Assembly: GCA_964458545.1 (NCBI GenBank)
Contig: CAYWJF010000001.1
Span: 22,445-86,444, forward strand
Source: JAYFNU01 sp964458545
Lineage (GTDB): Bacteria > Bacillota > Clostridia > Oscillospirales > Ruminococcaceae
Length of the DNA stretch: 64,000 nucleotides
Direction: 5' to 3'
Position numbers and translations under genes: made by a program. A model generated the notes under the pieces. It was not told the DNA's origin. It saw only the letters and a list, made by a program, of their open reading frames with translations, and made no database searches. The stretch's first letter is position 1. Each line of letters starts with the position of its first letter. Of the stretch, positions 17,445 through 25,197 are shown piece after piece.

Positions 17445-18551
17445 TTACGCCTCCGTTATCCTTCCGTTAATGAGCCTGTAGGTGTAGCGCGCGGCAAGCT
17501 TTGGATTGCTTTCACGAAGCGCGCACACCTGCTTGTGTCGATTACGAAGCGTTTCCACCGCCGCGGCTATCGTCTCGGGACTTTCGCTGTCATAGATGAG
17601 TATAGCCTCAGTATCGAACTCGGGCGCGGCACCCAAAAGCACGCGGTCAAGTTCACCGATATAAAGTGCAAAACCAAGGGCGTTCTGGGGCTTGCCGAGT
17701 TTTTTCATTAGACTGTCGTAACGTCCGCCAGCAAGTACCGCGCGCGGTACTCCGCTGACATAGCCGTTAAAGATAATTCCATTGTAGTAGTCCGCGTCGC
17801 CAACGGCGGAGAGGTCAATTCTGACCTTCTTATCCACGCCGAAAGCTTTAAGTACAGCGTAAACCTCATAAAGCTCGTCACACGCCGCCTTCTCCTCGTC
17901 GCTTCGCCCAAGCTCCCTCATAAGCGAAAGCGCAGTCTCGCAGTCGCTCTTGCAGCGGCAAAGAGAACAGAGCCGCTCTTGATTTTCTGCGTCTATCCCC
18001 TTTTTCTCGCAAAGCTTTATCAGCGCGTTCTCGCTCTTTCGCTCAAGCGCGGTAAAGACCTCGGGGAAATCGGGCGCGATAAAGCCGCAACCAGAAAGAA
18101 AGCTGGTTAAAAAGCCTATGTGGCTTATATCAAGCAGATAGTTTTCGTCTATCCTTTCAAGGCTCTTTAGCGCAAGATAAATAACCTCGCTTTCGGCGTA
18201 AACGCCGTTCGCGCCGATATACTCAAGCCCTATCTGGCTAATCTCGCGGCATTCGCGGTTTGCGCTGTCGTTACGGAAAACGTTTTCGCAGTAGAAAAGC
18301 TTCTCTTCTGTAGCGTCGGGCGCGGTGTTTTTAATTATGCTCATTGTAACGTCGGGCTTTAAAGCCATAAGGCGCCCGCGCGAATCGGTAAAGGTAATAA
18401 TACCCCCCTCTTTCAGAAAGCTTTTATTCTGCATATACATATCGTACGCCTCGAACTTACCCATAGCGTATTTTTTGTAGCCGTAGCTTTCGTAGAGCGA
18501 GCGCAGTATTAAGGGCATTACGTCCTTGCGTGGAAGAGCGTCGAAATCCAT
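17445..18551 (-). CDS. hisZ: ATP phosphoribosyltransferase regulatory subunit HisZ
   Basis: A catalytically inactive histidyl-tRNA synthetase paralogue that forms a hetero-octamer with short HisG and mediates histidine feedback. 368 residues; class II synthetase-like blocks are visible (YGYKKYAMGKFEAYD, VTMSIIKN, FYCENVFR, RAVLAGGRYDSLMKKLGKPQNALGFAL), while the anticodon-binding domain of true HisRS is absent. First gene of the operon, 2 bp before hisG. Confidence 0.92.
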   Translation of the reverse strand: MDFDALPRKDVMPLILRSLYESYGYKKYAMGKFEAYDMYMQNKSFLKEGGIITFTDSRGRLMALKPDVTMSIIKNTAPDATEEKLFYCENVFRNDSANRECREISQIGLEYIGANGVYAESEVIYLALKSLERIDENYLLDISHIGFLTSFLSGCGFIAPDFPEVFTALERKSENALIKLCEKKGIDAENQERLCSLCRCKSDCETALSLMRELGRSDEEKAACDELYEVYAVLKAFGVDKKVRIDLSAVGDADYYNGIIFNGYVSGVPRAVLAGGRYDSLMKKLGKPQNALGFALYIGELDRVLLGAAPEFDTEAILIYDSESPETIAAAVETLRNRHKQVCALRESNPKLAARYTYRLINGRITEA

Positions 18552-18581
18552 AATTGTTTTCCCCTTCGGAGCATTTTCTAA

Positions 18582-18610
18582 AGGATATCACACTTTAGCG
18601 TAGTAGTCAA
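18582..18610 (-). promoter_or_regulatory. Promoter of the his operon
   Basis: Minus strand TTGACT (18605-18610), 17-bp spacer, TATCCT (18582-18587), placing the transcript start about 25 nt before hisZ. The leader is too short for a T-box or attenuator, so feedback probably acts on HisZG. Confidence 0.6.
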
Positions 18611-18721
18611 GTAAAGCGTGAAAGCGTTTTATATTTTCGCTCGATTGCATATATAATACTTAATTATACGGTATTTTTTGTTTGTTTGCACTATAAACAG
18701 CGGTTATTTTATAAGTTGTAA

Positions 18722-18750
18722 TTGAAAGATTAGCCGTGTTTTGCTATAGT
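18722..18750 (+). promoter_or_regulatory. Promoter of luxS
   Basis: TTGAAA (18722-18727), 17-bp spacer, TATAGT (18745-18750), 28 bp upstream of the luxS start. Confidence 0.7.
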
Positions 18751-18778
18751 ATAGAAAATAAAGCGCGAGGTGAAGAGA

Positions 18779-19237
18779 ATGAATAGGATAGCAAGCTTTA
18801 CGGTAAACCACGATAAGCTGAAAAGAGGTATGTATATCTCCCGCACGGACGGCGACGTTACCACCTACGACATAAGAATGCGCGAGCCGAACAAGGGCGA
18901 TTATCTCACCAATCCCGCACTTCATTCCTTTGAGCATCTTTTTGCCACCTACGCGCGCAACAGCGAAAAGACCGACAACGTAATCTACGTTGGACCTATG
19001 GGTTGCCGTACAGGTTTCTATTTTCTCACGCGTGGGCTTACCCACCGCGAGGCTATAGACCTCGTAATCGACTGTTTTGAAAAAATAGCCACGCACGAGG
19101 GCGCAATTCCCGGGGCAACGCGTACTGAATGCGGCAACTACCTTGAACAGGACCTTGCGGGCGCAAAAAAAGAGGCGTCAGCTATGCTCGATATTCTATC
19201 GAACATAACCGAAGCCAACTTAATTTATGAGAAATAA
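18779..19237 (+). CDS. luxS: S-ribosylhomocysteine lyase LuxS
   Basis: Cleaves S-ribosylhomocysteine to homocysteine and the AI-2 precursor DPD. 152 residues with the metal ligands HSFEH at 49-53, the catalytic cysteine in GPMGCRTGFY (C76), and the C-terminal ligand cysteine in TECGNY (C118). The ATG at 18779 is preferred to an upstream GTG at 18770 because GAGGTG is then correctly spaced. It is convergent with metK, which makes the methyl donor whose product it recycles; stops are 15 bp apart with no clear terminator between them. Confidence 0.96.
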   Translation: MNRIASFTVNHDKLKRGMYISRTDGDVTTYDIRMREPNKGDYLTNPALHSFEHLFATYARNSEKTDNVIYVGPMGCRTGFYFLTRGLTHREAIDLVIDCFEKIATHEGAIPGATRTECGNYLEQDLAGAKKEASAMLDILSNITEANLIYEK

Positions 19238-19252
19238 TTGAAACAGTATTCT

Positions 19253-20428
19253 TTATTTTATCGCCGCTTTTAATTCGTTAACTTTATCAAGCCTTTCCCA
19301 CGCGACACCGAGGTCCTCGCGACCGACGTGGCCGTAAGCGGAGAGGCTTTTATATATAGGCTCTTGCAGGTGAAGCGTCTTGATTATAGAACTCGGACGC
19401 ATATCAAATACCGCTTTCACCGCCGCTTCTATCCTCTCGCGCGGGACGCTTTCGCTGCCGAAGGTTTCCACGAGTACCGAAACGGGGCTTGCGACGCCTA
19501 TAGCGTAGGCGAGCTGAACCTCGCATTTCTTAGCAAGCTTCGCCGCGACGATATTCTTCGCTATATAGCGCGCCATATACGCCGCCGAGCGGTCAACCTT
19601 AGTGGGGTCCTTGCCAGAAAAGCAGCCGCCGCCGTGGCGGGAGTACCCGCCGTAGGTATCGACGATTATCTTTCTTCCTGTAAGTCCGCTGTCACCGACG
19701 GGTCCGCCGATAACAAATCTGCCCGTGGGGTTAATGAAATATTTCGTATTCTCGTCGAGAAGCTGTTTCGGGAGCACCGCGTCTATTACAAGCCTTTTCA
19801 CCGCTTCTCGAAGCGCCTTTATAGTAACCGTCTCGGTATGCTGCGTGCTAACGACCACCGCTTCAATGCGCTGAGGCTCGCCTTTTTCGCTATATTCCAC
19901 CGTAACCTGAGCTTTTCCGTCGGGGCGAAGAAAATCGACTTCGCATTTTTTTCTTATTTCCTCAAGCCGCTTACAGAGCTTATGCGCAAGGCTTATCGGA
20001 AGCGGCATTAACTCGGGCGTCTCGTCACAGGCGAAGCCGAACATCATACCTTGGTCGCCCGCGCCGTTCTGCGCCTCGGATTTTCCTTCCTTTTCTTCAA
20101 GCGCGTCGTCCACGCCCATAGCGATATCTGGCGACTGTTCGCGAAGCATTACTGTAACGTTGGCGGTTTTGCCGTAAAAGCCGCAATCCTCGGTATAGCC
20201 TATCTCGTCAACGGCTTTACGCGCCACGGCTTCATAATCTACCGATGCGGTCGTTGTAATCTCGCCGACAATAATTATGTTATTATCCTTTACCACCGTT
20301 TCGCAGGCGACGCGGGATTTCTTGTCCGAACGCAGAAGCTCGTCGAGGATAGTGTCGGAGATTCTGTCGCACACCTTATCTGGGTGTCCGCTCGTTACCG
20401 ATTCCGAAGTAAAATAGTAGTTGCTCAT
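19253..20428 (-). CDS. metK: S-adenosylmethionine synthase
   Basis: Makes SAM from methionine and ATP. 391 residues with FTSESVTSGHPDKVCD at the start, GAGDQGMMFGFACDETPE, the phosphate loop GGGCFSGKDPTKVDRSAAY, and the closing block for the third alpha/beta domain. It has an AAGGAGG ribosome site and sits directly downstream of a SAM-I riboswitch terminator, so it is switched off when SAM is plentiful. Confidence 0.98.
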   Translation of the reverse strand: MSNYYFTSESVTSGHPDKVCDRISDTILDELLRSDKKSRVACETVVKDNNIIIVGEITTTASVDYEAVARKAVDEIGYTEDCGFYGKTANVTVMLREQSPDIAMGVDDALEEKEGKSEAQNGAGDQGMMFGFACDETPELMPLPISLAHKLCKRLEEIRKKCEVDFLRPDGKAQVTVEYSEKGEPQRIEAVVVSTQHTETVTIKALREAVKRLVIDAVLPKQLLDENTKYFINPTGRFVIGGPVGDSGLTGRKIIVDTYGGYSRHGGGCFSGKDPTKVDRSAAYMARYIAKNIVAAKLAKKCEVQLAYAIGVASPVSVLVETFGSESVPRERIEAAVKAVFDMRPSSIIKTLHLQEPIYKSLSAYGHVGREDLGVAWERLDKVNELKAAIK

Positions 20429-20439
20429 TATGCCTCCTT

Positions 20440-20475
20440 AAAAATAAAAACGCTCAAGGTATAAACCTTGAGCGT
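20440..20475 (-). terminator. Riboswitch-controlled terminator before metK
   Basis: 11-bp perfect stem ACGCTCAAGGT / ACCTTGAGCGT with a 4-nt loop (20450-20475), followed on the minus strand by a T-rich run. It lies between the SAM aptamer and the metK ribosome site, as an expression-platform terminator should. Confidence 0.9.
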
Positions 20476-20479
20476 ATAT

Positions 20480-20578
20480 AAACTATCTCTCGGTTTTCAC
20501 CGCAGGATTTAGCACCTTGCGTTTCTCGCAGGTTGCCGGGCTTCATAGTGCCAGTCACTCCACCACTCATAATAGAAG
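20480..20578 (-). ncRNA. SAM-I (S-box) riboswitch
   Basis: The minus strand carries the conserved SAM-I blocks in order: GAGTGGTGGAGTGACTGGC, ATGAAGCCCGGCAACC, GGTGCTAAATCC and a closing GAGAGATAG arm. Spacing between them and the downstream terminator fit the family. Binding of SAM should favour termination before metK. Confidence 0.95.
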
Positions 20579-20597
20579 AATATTAAGTTGTGAATAC

Positions 20598-20626
20598 AGT
20601 ATATATGAAATGTTGAAATATGTCAA
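20598..20626 (-). promoter_or_regulatory. Promoter of the metK riboswitch transcript
   Basis: Minus strand TTGACA (20621-20626), 17-bp spacer, TATACT (20598-20603), about 20 bp before the aptamer. Confidence 0.85.
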
Positions 20627-20676
20627 CGATAACGTAGCCATTATGGCAGCTTCGCCGCGACAACAAGCACCGTTAA

Positions 20677-20826
20677 CTACGAAAGATTTACCACTACCGC
20701 TTTTTTTGACAGCTTAAATCTTTCAGAAAGCTTTTGAATAAAGCCGCTAAACCACTTCTTCAGCTTAACTAAAAAGCTTTCGTTCTTCTCTGTCCGTTGG
20801 CTTTTTTTCTCGCTTTTTATTTTCAT
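20677..20826 (-). CDS. Small cationic amphipathic peptide, 49 residues
   Basis: Not recognised. An ATG at 20824-20826 follows GGAG at good spacing and opens a 49-codon frame ending TAG at 20677. The peptide is Lys-rich (MKIKSEKKSQRTEKNE at the start) and its middle, ESFLVKLKKWFSGFIQKL, can form an amphipathic helix with Trp and Phe on one face and Lys on the other. No signal peptide is visible. It lies just downstream of the Ig-repeat surface protein gene on the same strand, after a hairpin at 20848-20875 that lacks a T-run. It could be a membrane-active peptide, a small regulator or a chance frame. Confidence 0.45.
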   Translation of the reverse strand: MKIKSEKKSQRTEKNESFLVKLKKWFSGFIQKLSERFKLSKKAVVVNLS

Positions 20827-20905
20827 ATTTTACTCCGTTAACTATCACGAAGGGCGAACGATAAGTCCGCCCTTCGCTGTTGTATATTTGAGTTTCTAAT
20901 ACTAC

Positions 20906-22849
20906 TTACGCGCCTGTGGAGGGGTTAGCTCTTCCGGGAGCGGACGTAGGCGCGGGAACGTTGTTGACAGTAAAAAGCTGAGGTTCAAAAGCAACTGCCG
21001 GGTCGCCAAATGTTCCCGTCAGTGTATACTGTCTGGCCGCTGTGAGGGTGTTAAGAAACTCTGCTTTAAGAGTTATAACCGTGCTGCCAGCTGTAACGGT
21101 ATAGTCTTCATTCAGCGTAAGCACATCATCGCCAACATTAAGTGCAACAATAGCAGCAGGACTCTCGGCGGTATTAAAAGTGAAGCTTAATGGATTGCCC
21201 TTTGTTACCGCACCGCCGCCTGCGATTAAAATATAACTTACTTCATTAGTTGTGGTAGCTGTAACGGCGGTTCCAATATAGGTTTCTCCACCTAACGTTA
21301 CTTCAACCTTAATTCTTTTACCTGAATCAGTAGCTGCTACTGTGTAGGTAGCGTCTGCGCCGAGAGTTGCGCTCTCGCCATCTTGCGTCCACTTGTAAGT
21401 AGCAGATACGCCTTCGGGAACACCTGTAATTGAAAGCACATCGTCAACCTTGGGGTTAGCGGGAAGGGAGATGGTGTAGGTGCGCCTCGAAACGGCTGTT
21501 GAAGCTTCGCTCGAAACGGCTGTGGTGCTGTATATGCCGCTCGCCGTGGCGACAGCCTTAATCTGTACACCGATGTCAGCAGCTTGCACCGTGTAGGACG
21601 CGCCTGTTCCTAGAACCGCACTATTGTTGGCGTTCTGCCAAGAAATATTTGCGCCGATTGTAGCCTCCGCTCCCACGGGGGCGGTGTCTATTGTAAGAAC
21701 ATCTCCGACTTCGGGAGTGGTATCGCTTAAACTGACCGTATAGGTAATGAGAGGCACCGCTCTGGCTGTTGTTTTAGACTGCGTTGAACCTTTGTAGTTT
21801 GTTTCGTCTTTTCCTGTTACTGTGACCATAATTGTTTTGCCGGCGTCGGCTTCAGCAGGCGTGTAGGTAGCTTCTGAGCCAAGAGTTCTTACTCCGTCGC
21901 CGTAGGTCCATACGTAATTGACATCGCCTGTTATACCGGAAAGTCCGTCTGTAATTGAAAGCGGGATGCCGACCGCAGGGGAATCGCTACTAAGTGTCAA
22001 AGCTGGAATGGTTATTGCAGAGACGGTCGCGGAAGCAGAGTTCTCACCCGTGGCAAACTCGTCGTCAGCACTATCAGATGTAGCAGTAACAGTTACAACC
22101 TGTCCAATACACGCATATCCGGGAGTGAAGTCTGTTCCCGTCTGAGAAACCGGAACTCCAGTGCCCGTCCATCTATACGTAATTGTTCCTGTGGCGGTAT
22201 TAGTATGGCTCGCGTTTAGAGTCGTTCCTGCTGACACGCTCGACGCGCTCAGCGAAACCTCAAGGTACGCAGCCTTTACGACGTCTGTTGGAGTGCTGGA
22301 TACGCCGGTTACTCCAGCTGTTCCATAATCTGCGTCGCCGGTTAGCTTAGCGATAATTCGATAGGTCTTATCAGATTCCTGTATAGTGTAGGTAGTTCCC
22401 GTACCGAGGGCGTTAGCGTCCTTGCTACTATACCATGTGCAGGTAATTCCAAAAGGTTGTACAGGTATAGAAAGCTCACTACCTACTCTCGCGTCACCAG
22501 AAATCATCGGTGCCTCGGGCATTGGCTCGAGGGCTTCTACTTTTACTTTCACGGAGAGAGGAAATGAATCGTCACCATTTGATGTAGCTGTAACCTTTAT
22601 CGTGCCGATGTTATCGACGGTAGGTACAAATGTATCACCTGTAACAGTACCGCTGATTCCGGGGCCTGTCCATGTTAATGTAATCGTTTCATCATCACTT
22701 CCCGTAACTGTAGCTGTAACTGTTTGACCGACTCTTATGCTATCTCTGTCCGTAGTTAATGTAGGTTTCTGAACCGCCGCTGCCCCTTTAGGTAAAATGG
22801 ATAATACGAGCGCAAGCGTTAGAATTACCGAAGCTGCTTTACGTTTCAT
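20906..22849 (-). CDS. Secreted Ig-repeat surface protein with truncated sorting motif
   Basis: Probable cell-surface protein of unknown binding target. 647 residues from the ATG at 22847-22849 (AAGGA seven bases upstream; a TTG 21 bases further up is less likely). Signal peptide at about 1-26, then about six bacterial Ig-like repeats of 80-95 residues recurring as ...GTGxxYTVxxxDxGxxIxVxVT, each strand-rich and Thr/Ser-rich. A last module (about 545-630) resembles carbohydrate-associated X2 domains (DYTVTAGSTVITLKAEFL). The C-terminus stops at RANPSTGA: an NPxTG-like sorting motif is present but the membrane helix and basic tail that normally follow are missing. Confidence 0.75.
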   Translation of the reverse strand: MKRKAASVILTLALVLSILPKGAAAVQKPTLTTDRDSIRVGQTVTATVTGSDDETITLTWTGPGISGTVTGDTFVPTVDNIGTIKVTATSNGDDSFPLSVKVKVEALEPMPEAPMISGDARVGSELSIPVQPFGITCTWYSSKDANALGTGTTYTIQESDKTYRIIAKLTGDADYGTAGVTGVSSTPTDVVKAAYLEVSLSASSVSAGTTLNASHTNTATGTITYRWTGTGVPVSQTGTDFTPGYACIGQVVTVTATSDSADDEFATGENSASATVSAITIPALTLSSDSPAVGIPLSITDGLSGITGDVNYVWTYGDGVRTLGSEATYTPAEADAGKTIMVTVTGKDETNYKGSTQSKTTARAVPLITYTVSLSDTTPEVGDVLTIDTAPVGAEATIGANISWQNANNSAVLGTGASYTVQAADIGVQIKAVATASGIYSTTAVSSEASTAVSRRTYTISLPANPKVDDVLSITGVPEGVSATYKWTQDGESATLGADATYTVAATDSGKRIKVEVTLGGETYIGTAVTATTTNEVSYILIAGGGAVTKGNPLSFTFNTAESPAAIVALNVGDDVLTLNEDYTVTAGSTVITLKAEFLNTLTAARQYTLTGTFGDPAVAFEPQLFTVNNVPAPTSAPGRANPSTGA

Positions 22850-22937
22850 TTTTGTTTCCTTTTTTATCAATAGTATACTCCTACGTTTTTTGCTTTAAAA
22901 GGAATTACATTTTTCAACATACTTCTCACCATCTGTC

Positions 22938-22966
22938 ATTATATGCCATTCGAACAACGCTGTCAA
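22938..22966 (-). promoter_or_regulatory. Consensus promoter of the surface protein gene
   Basis: Minus strand TTGACA (22961-22966), 17-bp spacer, TATAAT (22938-22943), both perfect, giving a leader of about 80 nt. Confidence 0.85.
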
Positions 22967-23007
22967 CGGAGGTTTCACATATTGTATGTTTCCTTCGTCT
23001 TGTTTTA

Positions 23008-23023
23008 TTAACATAATTGTTAA
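23008..23023. promoter_or_regulatory. Inverted repeat in the surface-protein/RHH intergenic region (candidate operator)
   Basis: TTAACA-TAAT-TGTTAA, a perfect 6-bp inverted repeat with 4-bp spacer, between the divergent surface protein promoter and the small ribbon-helix-helix gene. AT-rich context makes chance occurrence possible. Confidence 0.3.
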
Positions 23024-23105
23024 CATATTTATTTCTCCATGTGAGCATATTAACTGTTTTAATTATTACATATAATATGTGTAGGTAATTATAGGGGGTG
23101 AGACG

Positions 23106-23309
23106 ATGGATAGTTCAAAGCTGATTATTAAGGCGAAGAACCTTCTGGGTGACGACGGATACCGCGTCTTTTCTGTAAGGCTGAAGCAGTCGCTACTTGA
23201 ACAGATAGATGAAGTTTCTCAAAAAACAGGACGTAGCCGAAACGAGATAATTTCACTTTTCGTACAGTATGCATACGAGCACTGTGAGGTAGACGACGAA
23301 AAACAATAA
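23106..23309 (+). CDS. Small ribbon-helix-helix (CopG/Arc-like) DNA-binding protein
   Basis: Probable transcriptional regulator. 67 residues; residues 20-58 read as a beta strand (YRVFSVRLKQ) followed by two helices (LLEQIDEVSQKTG, SRNEIISLFVQYAYEHC), the pattern of ribbon-helix-helix repressors. A strong AGGGGGTGAG ribosome site is present, a TATAAT-like hexamer lies at 23071-23076, and a terminator follows. It is a stand-alone gene with no toxin partner, divergent from the surface protein gene, which is its most likely target. Confidence 0.75.
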   Translation: MDSSKLIIKAKNLLGDDGYRVFSVRLKQSLLEQIDEVSQKTGRSRNEIISLFVQYAYEHCEVDDEKQ

Positions 23310-23315
23310 ATGTTA

Positions 23316-23338
23316 AAAGCCCGCTTTACGCGGGCTTT
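23316..23338. terminator. Bidirectional terminator between the RHH and GH2 genes
   Basis: AAAGCCCGC / GCGGGCTTT stem with a 5-nt loop between two convergent genes. Confidence 0.85.
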
Positions 23339-23340
23339 AA

Positions 23341-25065
23341 TTAGTTGTTATGACTTTCGTCGCAAAGCTTCGATACCGTTTCGGCTATATCCTCGGGCGT
23401 AAGCTTCAGCTCGCGCCTGTCGTAGGTCAAAAGTCCGTTAAGCTCGTCCTCTACGTCGCTTACCTGCGTGTAAACGCTCGCGCAGAGTCCCTTCGCTTTC
23501 GCGGGGATAATCTCCTTTTCGTATAGGTCGATAAAGGCTTTTTTTAGTTCCTCTTTATCCTTGAATTTCTTGTAGCCGAAATCCCGCTCATTAAAGGCGT
23601 GACCGCCTACCCTCATATTGTATCCGCCAAACTCGGTCAGTGCTACAGCGCGCCCGAGAGGGTCTTTTTTGAATTTGTAGGGGCGAAAATAGACGTGCCA
23701 CGAGCGTATGTCGCCTATCTTCTGGTCGTGCCAGCCGCTCGCGTGGTCGATAAGGCGGGTGTCGTCAAGGCTAAGAATAAGCTCTACCGCCTTTTTAGCG
23801 TCGAACTGACCCCAGCCCTCGTTAAAGGGCGTCCAAAGGGCGATAGACGGCACGCTAATAAGCTGGTTTATCATTTCGGTAAGCTCTTCGCGGTACTCGC
23901 ACCTACCTCGCTCGCTCTCACGCGCGAAACGGGCGTATTTGTTATCCTTAATATGTCTGTCGGTCACAAGCGGGAGGGTTATAGTCGCCGCCTTGTACTC
24001 GCCCCCGCCGTTCATCATATCCTGCCAAACGAGCATACCGAGCCTGTCGCAATGGTAGTACCACCGCATAGGCTCTATTTTTATATGCTTCCTTAGCATA
24101 TTAAAGCCGAGCAGCTTCATCGCGGTTATATCGTATATCATTGCCTCGTCTGAGGGGGCGGTGTAAAAGCCGTCGCTCCAGTAGCCTTGGTCGAGAAGCC
24201 CGTTGTGAAAATAGGGGCGTCCGTTAAGAAACATACGCTTTACGCCCTGCTCGTCCGCTTCCACCGAAAACTTGCGCATAGCGAAGTAGCTTTTCAGCTC
24301 GTCCTTGCCCGCAGTGACAACGAGGTCGTAAAGCTTCGGACTTTCAGGACTCCACGGCTCAAACTCGCCTATTTCAAGCCTGATAGGTGTGTTTGCGCTA
24401 CCGCTTGCTTTTCTGCCGCAAGCCTTAACTTCGCAAAGTATATCAAATTCCGATACGGCGGTGACCTCTACGGCGCGCTCGTCAAAGAGCGGCTTAATAA
24501 TTAGCCGCGAAAGATATTTTTCGGGAACGCTTTCAAGCCAGACGGTTTGCCATATGCCGCTTTGCGGCGTATACCATATCCCACCGCGCTTTAGCTTCTG
24601 CTTCCCGCGCGAGCGAAAGCCTGTGTCAGACTCGTCCTTTACCTTAACGATAAGCTCGTTTTCGCCTTTTTTGAGCGCGTTTGTTATATCAAACGAAAAC
24701 GAAGTGTAGCCGCCGATATGCTCACCGACTGACGAGCCGTTTACGAAAACCTCGCAGAGCTGGTCTACTGCGCCGAAATTAAGGAGCACCCGCCCCTTAT
24801 TAAAGCCAGCGGGTAGAGTAAGCGTACGCTTATACCAAAGTATTTCGTCGGGCATTACCGTCTTTTCCACTTCAGAAAGCTCCGTTTCGGGCGAAAAGGG
24901 CACGACTATTTCGCCTTGATAGTCCGCGGGCGCTCCCTCTTCCTTCGTTATAGCGTATTTCCACACACCATTAAGGTTCAAGTAGCTTTTCCGTATCATC
25001 TGTGGGCGGGGGTATTCGGGTAGCGGACAGGCTCTGTTGAGCGCTTCTCCCCATACTGTTTTCAT
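23341..25065 (-). CDS. Glycoside hydrolase family 2 protein
   Basis: Cytoplasmic beta-glycosidase (no signal peptide). 574 residues in the GH2 order: sugar-binding domain (about 25-180), immunoglobulin-like domain (about 185-270), TIM barrel (about 275-570). The acid/base glutamate is in PFNEGWGQF (E416) and the nucleophile in ALTEFGGYN (E478). It is shorter than LacZ (about 1000) and close in size to beta-glucuronidase-like members. The substrate cannot be told from sequence alone. No sugar transporter is adjacent. Confidence 0.88.
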   Translation of the reverse strand: MKTVWGEALNRACPLPEYPRPQMIRKSYLNLNGVWKYAITKEEGAPADYQGEIVVPFSPETELSEVEKTVMPDEILWYKRTLTLPAGFNKGRVLLNFGAVDQLCEVFVNGSSVGEHIGGYTSFSFDITNALKKGENELIVKVKDESDTGFRSRGKQKLKRGGIWYTPQSGIWQTVWLESVPEKYLSRLIIKPLFDERAVEVTAVSEFDILCEVKACGRKASGSANTPIRLEIGEFEPWSPESPKLYDLVVTAGKDELKSYFAMRKFSVEADEQGVKRMFLNGRPYFHNGLLDQGYWSDGFYTAPSDEAMIYDITAMKLLGFNMLRKHIKIEPMRWYYHCDRLGMLVWQDMMNGGGEYKAATITLPLVTDRHIKDNKYARFARESERGRCEYREELTEMINQLISVPSIALWTPFNEGWGQFDAKKAVELILSLDDTRLIDHASGWHDQKIGDIRSWHVYFRPYKFKKDPLGRAVALTEFGGYNMRVGGHAFNERDFGYKKFKDKEELKKAFIDLYEKEIIPAKAKGLCASVYTQVSDVEDELNGLLTYDRRELKLTPEDIAETVSKLCDESHNN

Positions 25066-25163
25066 CTTGTTTTCTCCGTATCGGTTATTTACTATTATTT
25101 TATCACCTAATACTTATCTTTACTATTCGCAAATATCACGAAAGGTACGAGTGAAATTTTAAA

Positions 25164-25182
25164 GGCGCCGCAAAGCGGCGCC
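25164..25182 (-). terminator. Terminator of the DegV gene
   Basis: GGCGCCGC / GCGGCGCC stem with a 3-nt loop, followed on the minus strand by TTTAAAATTT. Confidence 0.8.
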
Positions 25183-25197
25183 CTCAAATAATTAATC

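Noticed and set aside
18552..18721. T-box or histidine attenuator before hisZ
   Set aside because: No T-box sequence, no His-rich leader peptide and no terminator hairpin; the predicted leader is about 25 nt.
20848..20875. Terminator after the surface protein gene
   Set aside because: The hairpin (CGAAGGGCG / CGCCCTTCG) has no T-run on the coding strand, so I do not call it a terminator.
23106..23309. Antitoxin of a toxin-antitoxin pair
   Set aside because: The protein has an RHH fold, but no toxin-sized gene is adjacent on the same strand and a terminator follows at once.
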